Assembly: GCA_023038255.1 (NCBI GenBank)
Contig: CP082927.1
Location: 144,436 to 208,435 of the forward strand
Length of the DNA stretch: 64,000 bases
Direction: 5' to 3'
From: Candidatus Peribacteria bacterium
GTDB lineage: Bacteria; Patescibacteriota; Gracilibacteria; Peribacterales; Peribacteraceae
Positions 44,701-55,580 of this stretch are shown in pieces (positions within the stretch are counted from its first letter, which is position 1; each line of letters opens with the position of its first letter). Position numbers and translations under genes: made by a program. Below the pieces are notes generated by a model. It did not search any database, was not told the origin of the DNA, and saw only the letters and a program-made list of their open reading frames with translations.

Positions 44701-45811
44701 GAAAGACTCTTCCCTCCGCCTCCCGGGTGGAGCAGGAGGAAAGGTGGTCGACGTGCATATCTTTGACCGCGCACTCGGAGACGAGCTCCCGACAGGTGTG
44801 ATGAAGCAGATCGAAATCTTCGTTGCCCAGACCCGCAAGACACAGGTCGGAGACAAGATGGCCGGTCGCCACGGTAACAAGGGTGTCATCTCCCGCATTG
44901 TGCCGAAGGAAGACATGCCGTTCATGGAAGACGGAACACCGGTCGACATTATCCTGAACCCGCTCGGTGTGACATCCCGTATGAACATCGGACAGATTCT
45001 CGAAACTCACCTTGGTTGGGCCTGTCAGATCCTCGGTATCAAGATCGCAACGCCTGCGCTCGACGGTATCTCCCCGGATCAGATCACCGGATTCCTGAAG
45101 GCAGCCGGTCTGCCGGAAGGAGGAAAGGTGCAGCTCACGGACGGTCGCACGGGCGAGCACTTCGCACACAAGACCACCGTCGGAATGGTGTACATGTTGA
45201 AACTGCTCCACCTCGTTGAAGATAAAATTCACGCCCGCTCAGTCGGTCCGTACTCTCTCGTCACACAGCAGCCTCTCGGAGGAAAGGCGCAGCACGGAGG
45301 ACAGCGCTTCGGAGAAATGGAAGTGTGGGCACTCGAAGCATACGGTGCCGCCTATACGCTCCAGGAAATGCTCACCATCAAGTCCGATGACGTGATCGGA
45401 CGCAGCAAGGCCTACGAGGCTATTGTGAAGGGTGAGACGATCCAGCGCCCGAGCATCCCTGAATCCTTCAACGTTCTTGTGAAAGAACTCCAGGCTCTCG
45501 GACTCAAGGTCGAACTCCTGAAGTTCAAGGACGAAGTGGTACCGGAAGAGCGCGCTATCCTTAGCCCTGATGAAATTGAAACCGTCGAACTCGCATCCCG
45601 CGTGGACAGCGAAGATCTCGAAGATGCTCTGCCGGTCGGTGACAAGATTGCTGAACTGAGCGAGGAGATCGCAATGGCGGAAGGCGAATCTGAAGACGAA
45701 GTGATTGCAGCTGTCGAAGGAGGAGAGATCGGCGATGACGGTGCAGTCGGCGTCACACAGAAGGATGAAATGGAAGAGGCAGTCAGTGAAGAGTCGATGA
45801 ACGACGCGTAA
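41768..45811 (+). CDS. rpoB: RNA polymerase beta subunit with histone-H1-like N-terminal extension
   Basis: 1347 residues. From about residue 115 it is a normal beta subunit: [15 protein letters not shown], the RNFDVRD-like region [33 protein letters not shown] around the rifampicin pocket, [28 protein letters not shown] and the C-terminal [18 protein letters not shown]. Residues 1-95 are instead an Ala/Lys/Pro-rich tail (repeats such as [11 protein letters not shown] and KAAPKKV) like histone H1 or mycobacterial HupB tails, without aromatic residues. The C-terminus adds about 60 acidic residues. rpoC is not downstream: a terminator follows, then ssb. rplJ and rplL are not upstream either. 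Confidence 0.96.
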   Translation: [1347 protein letters not shown]

Positions 45812-45828
45812 GTCATCATATCGACCGT

Positions 45829-45868
45829 AAAAAACAGGTGTTCTATGTAATAGTAGAACACCTGTTTT
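45829..45868 (+). terminator. Terminator of rpoB
   Basis: AAAACAGGTGTTCTA and TAGAACACCTGTTTT form a 15-bp perfect stem 17 nt after the rpoB stop. Confidence 0.88.
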
Positions 45869-45983
45869 CGTGTAGGCGTAGATAAAAATAAGACTCTGGA
45901 CTTCAGGGGTCATCAATTGTCTTATTCGCTGATGGGCGTTGTGCTTTTACGCTGAAAGCATTCATTTCCTTCCAATTATTTCT

Positions 45984-46343
45984 ATGTTCAATGTGAACAG
46001 AATCACGCTTCTCGGGAACGTCACCCGCGACCCCGAAGCAAAGACGGCAAAGACGGGTACATCTATTACCAGCATCGGTCTGGCGACCAATCGTCCTGTG
46101 AAAGACGAGCGGGGGAACACTGTGCAGGAGGCAGAGTTTCATAACCTCGTCTGCTTCGGTTCCCTTGCGGATTTTTCCGGCAAGGCGGTGAAGAAGGGGT
46201 CACCTCTCTATGTCGAGGGACGCATTCATACGTCGCGGTATCAGACGAAGGATGGGAAAGATGCCAGTAAGACCGAAGTGGTTGTCGAGAAGCTCGTGCT
46301 GCTTTCTTCCAAGAAAGGGGAGATTGCGGCGGAGGGCGCGTGA
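45984..46343 (+). CDS. ssb: Single-stranded DNA-binding protein, short paralogue 1
   Basis: 119 residues, one OB fold: NVNRITLLGNVTRDPEAK, ITSIGLATNRPV, EFHNLVCFGSLADF, GSPLYVEGRIHTSRY. It binds single-stranded DNA in replication or repair. The usual acidic C-terminal tip that recruits partners is missing: it ends KKGEIAAEGA. That suggests an accessory role or a need for the paralogue at 46825. ATG 45984 is chosen because it starts the OB fold. Confidence 0.9.
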   Translation: MFNVNRITLLGNVTRDPEAKTAKTGTSITSIGLATNRPVKDERGNTVQEAEFHNLVCFGSLADFSGKAVKKGSPLYVEGRIHTSRYQTKDGKDASKTEVVVEKLVLLSSKKGEIAAEGA

Positions 46344-46372
46344 CCGCAGGGGTTTTATTTTTTTGACAGAAG

Positions 46373-46396
46373 AGGCGTCGGGAAGGCGCCTTTTTT
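46373..46396 (+). terminator. Terminator of ssb paralogue 1
   Basis: AGGCGTC pairs with GGCGCCT (one G-U) and a T-run follows. Confidence 0.7.
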
Positions 46397-46404
46397 GTTG
46401 TATG

Positions 46405-46434
46405 TGTCATGGTGAGCGGAGACGAACCATGACA
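46405..46434. repeat. Palindromic intergenic repeat (GAGCGGAGACGAA type)
   Basis: TGTCATGGT and ACCATGACA arms flank GAGCGGAGACGA. It is of the same kind as 6731-6753, with different arms and a similar core. Confidence 0.55.
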
Positions 46435-46488
46435 TTCGGCTATAGACTTTTTCTCTGGTACCCCTCCGGGGGCCGCTGCCGCGGGGGC

Positions 46489-46626
46489 ATTCTTTTTGCC
46501 CGTGCAGCAAAAAGAATCAAAAAGTGCGGTCCGGGCCAGCCGCCCCTCCGCTTGCCCCTTCACCCCCCGGGTGGCCGGACTCCACCCCGACGAACGACGG
46601 GACTTCATTTTCGCTTTGCGAAAATG
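46489..46626 (+). repeat. Triple-hairpin dispersed element, copy C (diverged)
   Basis: Hairpin 1: ATTCTTTTTGC (46489-46499) with GCAAAAAGAAT (46507-46517). Hairpin 2: GTCCGGGCCA (46529-46538) with TGGCCGGAC (46572-46580), one bulged G. Hairpin 3: CATTTTCGC with GCGAAAATG (46606-46626). The arms differ from copies A and B on both sides, so pairing is kept although sequence is not. Confidence 0.6.
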
Positions 46627-46671
46627 TTTCTGGTGGAACTTCTTTTTTATTAGAAAAAACAGAACTCCCTC

Positions 46672-46702
46672 GCCCGTTCCGGGAGAGGGGCGGGGGGAGG
46701 GC
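46672..46702 (+). repeat. CCCCTCTCC-type repeat, short copy 3
   Basis: ACTCCCTCGCCCGTTCCGGG then AGAGGGGCGGGGGGAGGGC. As at 6957, it directly follows a triple-hairpin element. Confidence 0.45.
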
Positions 46703-46824
46703 TTAGTCCCGCTCTTATCCCTTAATCTCTTTCCTCAACATAGAAAAATCTTCCACGTCTACTTGCATGTACTTTTTCTATGGGTGTATGATCGTACAAT
46801 CCTTAGCATTTTCACTCACAAATT

Positions 46825-47277
46825 ATGAAGTCAGTGAACAAAGTAATCCTCCTCGGAAACGTGACGCGCGATCCGGAACTGAAGGCCACAGCGAACGGAC
46901 AATCGGTGGCGACTTTTGGGTTGGCGACGAACAGAGTGTGGAAGGATCACACAGGGGAGAAGCAATCACTCGCGGAATATCATAACCTTGTGGCGTGGGG
47001 TGGGCTTGCTGATTTCTGTGCGCAGAATATCCGGAAGGGGAAACCGCTCTACATAGAGGGGTATTTAAAGACGCGCAGCTGGGATGGACCGGAGGCGTCT
47101 AAAATCTTCCGCACAGAGATTGTGGTGGAGAATCTCGTGCTGCTTGGCCCGCGTGATGGAATGGAAAATGGTATGCATCAGGATTCCCCGGTGATGGACA
47201 TGCATCAGGAGCATCCGGTGGAGGCAATGCCGTCTGCGCCGCAGACTATTATGGAAGGGGATATCCAGCCGATGTAG
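46825..47277 (+). CDS. ssb: Single-stranded DNA-binding protein, paralogue 2
   Basis: 150 residues with an OB fold (SVNKVILLGNVTRDPELK, VATFGLATNRVWKD, AEYHNLVAWGGLADF, GKPLYIEGYLKTRSW) and a His/Met-rich linker ending in EGDIQPM, which resembles the DDDIPF tip of bacterial SSB in a weakened form. It is therefore the better candidate for the main replication SSB. It is separated from paralogue 1 by a 480-bp cluster of dispersed repeats. Confidence 0.92.
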   Translation: MKSVNKVILLGNVTRDPELKATANGQSVATFGLATNRVWKDHTGEKQSLAEYHNLVAWGGLADFCAQNIRKGKPLYIEGYLKTRSWDGPEASKIFRTEIVVENLVLLGPRDGMENGMHQDSPVMDMHQEHPVEAMPSAPQTIMEGDIQPM

Positions 47278-47510
47278 GCTGTGTTTTGTGAGCCCGGCGT
47301 TGCAGGGGACATCTGAAAAATCCCGACTTGAGAAATCTTTCGCATACAATGCCGATGTATTTCTCGTTCTTATGAGCGATGGTTTTTTGTCCTGCTTTCC
47401 TATAAATGCAAAATAATGGCCAGAAAAGAGGATTTATGATCTTCAAGATATACGGAGGACTGCATGTGTTCATGGATTGGTATTGAGTACATAAATTGTA
47501 TTTTTTGTCC

Positions 47511-47538
47511 TTGACCCTCCTTGTTTTCCCTATAGAAT
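47511..47538 (+). promoter_or_regulatory. Promoter of the 23S-5S operon
   Basis: TTGACC (47511-47516), 16-bp spacer, TAGAAT (47533-47538). It lies about 350 bp before the 23S gene, in the right orientation. Confidence 0.6.
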
Positions 47539-47544
47539 CTCCCT

Positions 47545-47770
47545 ACTCTATGTTGCTTCGCGACCACCCGTAGGATCAGCTGTGAACTAAGTATCTGATT
47601 CTGCGGGTGTGCGTGAGCCACCCGCTTTTTGTTTCTGCCTAGCAGGAACAGCCCCGAAGCTTCCCGTAGGGTTTGCACCCTCCCCGAAGATTCCAGGCAG
47701 CGGACGCTTTCCTCACCTCGCCCATTGGAAGCATCGGCTGACATGCATCGAACCTCTTCTCAGGTTCGAT
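47545..47770 (+). ncRNA. Structured leader with competing hairpins (attenuator-like) before 23S
   Basis: ACCCGTAGGATCAG (47566-47579) pairs over 14 positions (two G-U) with 47595-47608. The 3' arm overlaps GCGGGTG (47603-47609), which pairs with CACCCGC (47619-47625) followed by five T. The two structures exclude each other, as in transcription attenuators. Further on, CTGCCT/AGGCAG (47635-47640, 47695-47700) encloses AGGGT/ACCCT, and ATCGAACCT/AGGTTCGAT (47747-47770) ends the region. It may be a leader or a separate small RNA; a minus-strand RNA is not excluded. Confidence 0.45.
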
Positions 47771-47892
47771 ACATACTGTAAAGATTAATTATAAATTCAA
47801 TTTTCAATTTTAAATTAAGATGATTCATTACCCTGTTCCGTGAACGTCGTGGGCATATTCTGCCCTCTGCGTGGCACGTGAACAGTACAAAG

Positions 47893-51402
<3,510 letters not shown>

Positions 51403-51598
51403 AATTCTGTATTGTATCTGAGGAATTCCGCAAGGAAGACCGATGATGCACACACTGAATAGTGTACTGTTCATGTGTCATAGCCAGCGGGCAGAACATG
51501 CTCATGGCAGGGACACTGAATCATTCTTTACAGTCTCTGCGTGTCAGTCGATGAGTTTCCGGGTTATGCCGGTCATTCACATCAACGTCTCCGATAGT

Positions 51599-51722
51599 TC
51601 TGTCCTGGTGTCTCGAGCGGAGGGGTCACACCTGATCCCTTACCGAACTCAGCAGTTAAGCCCTCCAGCGCCGATGGTAGTGGTGCTTTTGCGCCGCCAG
51701 AGTAGGCCGATGCCAGGACAGA
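51599..51722 (+). rRNA. rrf: 5S ribosomal RNA
   Basis: TCTGTCCTGG and CCAGGACAGA form the closing helix. Internal blocks TCACACCTGATCCC and CCGAACTCAGCAGTTAAG are typical. It lies 196 nt after 23S; the spacer holds no tRNA. Confidence 0.95.
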
Positions 51723-51749
51723 GCAATCCAGAATCGCGTTGAAAACCTC

Positions 51750-51777
51750 CGTCACATACGAAAGTATGGGGCGTTTT
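51750..51777 (+). terminator. Probable terminator of the rRNA operon
   Basis: CGTCACATAC and GTATGGGGCG pair (one G-U, one mismatch) around GAAA, followed by TTTT. Confidence 0.6.
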
Positions 51778-51808
51778 GCATGTTTAGTAGATATTCACAG
51801 AATGATGG

Positions 51809-51814
51809 TACACT
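51809..51814 (+). promoter_or_regulatory. Extended -10 box before a small gene pair
   Basis: TGGTACACT: an extended -10 with TACACT ending 8 nt before the ATG at 51823. The identical TGGTACACT precedes the surface protein gene at 62568. Confidence 0.4.
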
Positions 51815-51822
51815 GCACCCAT

Positions 51823-52041
51823 ATGGTTCTCTCTGCAAATTCTCTCGAACAAACGCTTATCCAGTATGGTCAGGCTATAAAAAATCCTGATGTTTCTGCT
51901 GAGGATTTTTTGGAGATCGGTGAGGCAATAGAAGTCTTACTAAAGACGCAGAGAAGAGAGGTGGAGAAGGCACTGGCGACTATCGATCCGGCGTTGCAGG
52001 GTGCCTGGCAGGGATACATTGATTCACATGACGCGCCATGA
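51823..52041 (+). CDS. Small helical protein (72 aa)
   Basis: Not recognised. Soluble and helical (SLEQTLIQYGQAIKNPDV; EDFLEIGEAIEVLLKTQRR; DPALQGAWQGYID). ATG 51823 is supported by an extended -10 box 8 nt upstream; the open frame upstream of it overlaps the rRNA terminator. The stop overlaps the next start as ATGA, so the two genes are coupled. Confidence 0.55.
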   Translation: MVLSANSLEQTLIQYGQAIKNPDVSAEDFLEIGEAIEVLLKTQRREVEKALATIDPALQGAWQGYIDSHDAP

Positions 52042-52247
52042 TTATTCTGAAAAACACATCTGAAACTGGTCACATAGAACATCAGCACGATCCGTATGCC
52101 ATTGATCCCCGTTTGATGCTGCATGTCAGACAGTCTCTAGCAGCAGTTATGCAGCACAATAGAGCAACGCATGTATTTCACGATGCAGACCTCGCTGATG
52201 CACGTGCAGAGGAGCTCAGGCTCAGAGAGTGGGCACAATCACTGTAG
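52038..52247 (+). CDS. Small protein (69 aa) coupled to the preceding gene
   Basis: Not recognised. Polar and His-rich (MIILKNTSETGHIEHQHD, then LMLHVRQSLAAVMQHNRAT), with a C-terminal charged helix. It overlaps the upstream gene by 4 nt (ATGA), so both are probably translated from one mRNA. Its end overlaps the convergent secreted-protein gene by 9 nt. Confidence 0.5.
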   Translation: MIILKNTSETGHIEHQHDPYAIDPRLMLHVRQSLAAVMQHNRATHVFHDADLADARAEELRLREWAQSL

Positions 52248-53654
52248 CATCTCATCAATCCGTTCCTGCAGATCAGTCCTGCCGGTTGCCTCAAGCGTTT
52301 TCTTCATTTCATCGCGCATCGTCTCCAGTTCAGAAATCACGCGGTCGAGGCCCGCACATTCACCGGCTGTCTTCAGACAGGCGGTTTTTGTCGTGCCATA
52401 CACACTCGCAGCAGAGAGATACGCATTGGCAGCATCGCGGCTGACAGGTGCGCCCTGTTCCTGCAGGAAGGCAAATACAGACGGAAGAGTGGCAAAGATC
52501 CTGTCTAACGTTCCAAGGACGCCGGTGGGGCGTGGAGTGGGTGGTTTCAGGGAAGTGGCAACCGCTTGGGTGGTCGCTTCCAGGCGCTGTTTCAACTCTA
52601 CGGCCTTTTCCCCAATCTGACTGTCTGTCTGCGGATTGGTCGTGAGCTCGCTCAGGAGGGCGCTGATCCAGTCGTGTGTTTGCAGAATGGTTATTTTTGT
52701 ACTTTCAGACAAAGGACTATTCAAGAGGTGCTGCATGCGCTCAAGAGCGTCTGTCGCCGTCTGCAGCAAGCCGCTCAGTGCATCGGGCTGCGGCTGTTCG
52801 TTTGGGTGGAAAATCTCGCGGAAGGCTTCCTGGAGTGCGGAATCTTTGCGGTCATCTTCAATGCTCGTGCGCTGTGCCTGATCTGCAGGTGAGACTGTTG
52901 TGTTTCCTGTATCACGCGGAGCGCTGGAGGAGGTGTTCTCTATAAATGGCTGCGCCCCTGTGGGACGTCTTTCACCTGTAGAGAGCACAGGAAGAAATGT
53001 GGACTGGTCTTCTGCGCAAGCGGAACGATCTGTGGTCCAGGTACCGTTTGCAGAGTAACAGCCAAGTGGGGTTGATTCATTTCGCCCGGAGCCGCTTGTT
53101 CCGTTTGAGTCCGTTGAGGGGCTTCCTGAAGGGCCACTGTTGTCATTCCGTGTTGTATCAATAACAGGACTCTGTCCGGAAGAATCAGGGCGGACTGTTG
53201 AGGACCCGGCAGTGGAAGGACCTGTTGTTTGAATGGCTTTCGTACAGACGGCACGGCCATCGGTACAACGGCTGTCATTGCATTTTCCTTGGATGAATAT
53301 CGGCGCTTCCAGACAGGCGGGGTCGGACGGACTGCACCGGTTCATGCGCAGAATACATCTTTCATCCGAGTCCCTATCACCGTCATCGTCTTCATCGGGG
53401 TCATCGTCATCGCTCTCTTCTGTGGAACCAGTGACGGTTGTTGTTTTTCCACTAACTCCACTGCTTTCGTTTCTGTCATCAGTCGTTGTTGTTTGGATGG
53501 TAGTGGGGTTACTGCCGGTGTTATTGCTCAGAATGGTCAAATCGCCCAGGAGAGGCGCATAAAAAATGCTGGAGGCATAGACTGCCGATACCGCTGTCGA
53601 TAGCGCAAAGGCTACCACGAGAATCGCTCGTTCATGCGTCTGTGTATGTCGCAT
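52239..53654 (-). CDS. Secreted Ser/Thr-rich protein with acidic run and helical C-terminus
   Basis: About 471 residues. An N-terminal hydrophobic segment (ILVVAFALSTAVSAVYA) is a signal peptide or anchor. Then follow a Thr/Ser-rich stretch, an acidic run (EESDDDDPDEDDDGDRDSDE) that could bind calcium, a small Cys-rich region (about 105-145), more Ser/Pro/Asn-rich linker, and from about residue 270 a helical domain (LLQTATDALERMQHLLNSPL, LETMRDEMKKTLEATGR). No family is recognised. Start MRHT at 53654 is preferred, since TATGCT lies 7 nt upstream. It diverges from the histidine kinase gene. Confidence 0.65.
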   Translation of the reverse strand: MRHTQTHERAILVVAFALSTAVSAVYASSIFYAPLLGDLTILSNNTGSNPTTIQTTTTDDRNESSGVSGKTTTVTGSTEESDDDDPDEDDDGDRDSDERCILRMNRCSPSDPACLEAPIFIQGKCNDSRCTDGRAVCTKAIQTTGPSTAGSSTVRPDSSGQSPVIDTTRNDNSGPSGSPSTDSNGTSGSGRNESTPLGCYSANGTWTTDRSACAEDQSTFLPVLSTGERRPTGAQPFIENTSSSAPRDTGNTTVSPADQAQRTSIEDDRKDSALQEAFREIFHPNEQPQPDALSGLLQTATDALERMQHLLNSPLSESTKITILQTHDWISALLSELTTNPQTDSQIGEKAVELKQRLEATTQAVATSLKPPTPRPTGVLGTLDRIFATLPSVFAFLQEQGAPVSRDAANAYLSAASVYGTTKTACLKTAGECAGLDRVISELETMRDEMKKTLEATGRTDLQERIDEMLQ

Positions 53655-53741
53655 GGGTGACAGCATATCGGATGCGATTCAGCGAAGCCAGCAGCAGCTT
53701 CCGTGGATCATCAAAAAATGGTATAATATCCTGATAAAACC

Positions 53742-55427
53742 ATGTCTACAGACACACCCACAAAAACGGGCACTCTTCATCCGTTCAGTCATGCACTGCG
53801 CTGGGCGCTGCCGTTCTTTGCTGCCCTGCTTCCCATTATGCTTCTCAGTGTCTATGCACTGCGCACAGCGTCCTCGTCCGTGCAGACACTTGTGGAATCT
53901 GCGAACGTTTCTGCTGCGGCCAATGTCTCACAGCTTCTCAATGATGACATCACCCAAATGGTTCGGCTTGCACATGCGGTCGCCTCCGTACCGGGAACAA
54001 TGGATGCAGCGGAGACGCGCGACGCTCTTACAATGAATATCCGTCTGAAGGCGCTTGTCCTTGCGTACCCGCAAATCCAGCGTGCATTTGTGACAGACAG
54101 CGGCAGCAGTCTCTGGAGTGACTACCCTGCTATTCCCGGTTCCTACGGTGAAAGTCAGGCGAACATGGAGTGGTACAAAGGACTCTCCGCGAACTGGATG
54201 CCCTTTATTTCCGGTGTGTATGTCCCGTACGAAGGAGCACGTTCCCCCGCTGTTGCCATCAGCGTTCCTATCCGGCGCGGCAGTGGTGCCGTGATCGGGG
54301 CATTGGTATTGGAGTACCGCACGGAACAGGTCACACGGTGGCTGGAAAATATTCACCTCGGGCAGACCGGCTATGTGTATGTGGTGGATCAGAAGGGGAT
54401 AGTGGTCGCGCATCCGCACCTGGAATCCACTGATCGTTTGTATGATGCATATGCAGGCATTCTCGGTATTACCACTGCCCTGAAATCGGGGCTCACCACA
54501 AAGCAGTATCTGGATCCGCTTACCAACGAACCGACTATCGCCACCTTCCAGCCGGTTTCCGTCGGAGGGCATACGTGGGTGATTGTGGCCGGACAGCCTG
54601 AAGCAGAAGCGTATCTGCCGCTGCATACTGTCACGCTGCGCATCAGTGTTGCGGGTGGCGTCCTGACGCTCCTGACTCTTGGCATGGTGATCGCACTTGC
54701 CGTCATGAGCATGCGCAACGAACATCTGACCAATGCGCTCTCCGCAAAAAACAAGACACTCCAGGACATTACATCATTCGTCTCACATCAGCTCCGCGCC
54801 CCCGTGACCGCCATGCGCTGGACAATTGAGTCTATGCTCGACGGGGACTACGGAAAGGTAAACAAGGAACTCGAAGAACCGCTCACATCCCTCAAAGATG
54901 TCGCAATCCAGAACGGCAATCTCATCAACGATATTCTGAACGTTTCCCGCATCGACCGCGGCGTGATCGACGTTGCGGTGGCAGCCGTTCCTCTGTCCGA
55001 GATCGCCGACCGGGCCCTGCGTGATTACCGCATAGCTCTCGAAAAAGCAGGTCTCTCACTCACGCTCAAAGATGATAAAAGTATCACCGTTCTGGCAGAC
55101 AAAGAGAAGATGGCCGAAGCCGTCACGAACTCCATCAGTAACGCCATCAAACACACGAAGGTCGGCGGCATCACGCTCACGCTCCGTAAAGATGAACACT
55201 TCGGATACATCGACGTGTCCGATACCGGTGAAGGTATGACCCCAGACATCCTCGGTAAATTGTTCGACCGCACAGGAATGACCGGCAAGAACACAGACTC
55301 TGCATCGAGCACGGGACTTGGTCTCTACATTGCGCGCAATTTTATGAGATTACAGAAAGGGGATATCACCGTAGCGTCGGTTCCGGGAAAGGGGAGTACG
55401 TTTACGTATAGTGTGCCGCTTTCGTGA
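53742..55427 (+). CDS. Membrane sensor histidine kinase with extracellular double Cache domain
   Basis: 561 residues: helix 1 at about 21-41, an extracellular double Cache domain at about 45-300 (SGVYVPYEGARSPAVAISVPIRR; GQTGYVYVVDQKGIVVAHPH), helix 2 at about 303-325, then a kinase core. The H-box is FVSHQLRAPVTAMRW with phospho-His near 347; N-box NSISNAIKHTKVGG, G1 DVSDTGEGMTPDIL and G2 STGLGLYIARNFM are intact. No HAMP domain is evident. No response regulator gene is adjacent, so it is an orphan. A TGGTATAAT extended -10 lies 14 nt before the ATG. Confidence 0.92.
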   Translation: MSTDTPTKTGTLHPFSHALRWALPFFAALLPIMLLSVYALRTASSSVQTLVESANVSAAANVSQLLNDDITQMVRLAHAVASVPGTMDAAETRDALTMNIRLKALVLAYPQIQRAFVTDSGSSLWSDYPAIPGSYGESQANMEWYKGLSANWMPFISGVYVPYEGARSPAVAISVPIRRGSGAVIGALVLEYRTEQVTRWLENIHLGQTGYVYVVDQKGIVVAHPHLESTDRLYDAYAGILGITTALKSGLTTKQYLDPLTNEPTIATFQPVSVGGHTWVIVAGQPEAEAYLPLHTVTLRISVAGGVLTLLTLGMVIALAVMSMRNEHLTNALSAKNKTLQDITSFVSHQLRAPVTAMRWTIESMLDGDYGKVNKELEEPLTSLKDVAIQNGNLINDILNVSRIDRGVIDVAVAAVPLSEIADRALRDYRIALEKAGLSLTLKDDKSITVLADKEKMAEAVTNSISNAIKHTKVGGITLTLRKDEHFGYIDVSDTGEGMTPDILGKLFDRTGMTGKNTDSASSTGLGLYIARNFMRLQKGDITVASVPGKGSTFTYSVPLS

Positions 55428-55431
55428 TGAT

Positions 55432-55535
55432 TTGGTTATGGGTGTATGGGTTATGAGTAATGAGGGATTGGGATTTCTTTTTTGATTTTCTCGATTATTT
55501 CCCCATAACCCATAACCAATAACCCATAACCATTC
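55432..55535. repeat. GGTTATGGGTGTATGG / CCATAACCCATAACC inverted simple repeats
   Basis: GGTTATGGGTGTATGGGTTATG on the left faces CCCATAACCCATAACCAATA on the right with AT-rich sequence between, so the transcript of the kinase gene would end in a long hairpin. Confidence 0.65.
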
Positions 55536-55580
55536 CACATCTTGAGTATAGAAGAATGTCGAGTACTATAGACACCACCG

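Noticed and set aside
47520-47760. RNase P RNA on the minus strand (GAGGAAAG and CAGAA are present)
   Set aside because: The two strands that should form helix P4 do not pair, and the size between them is too small; only short conserved words match.
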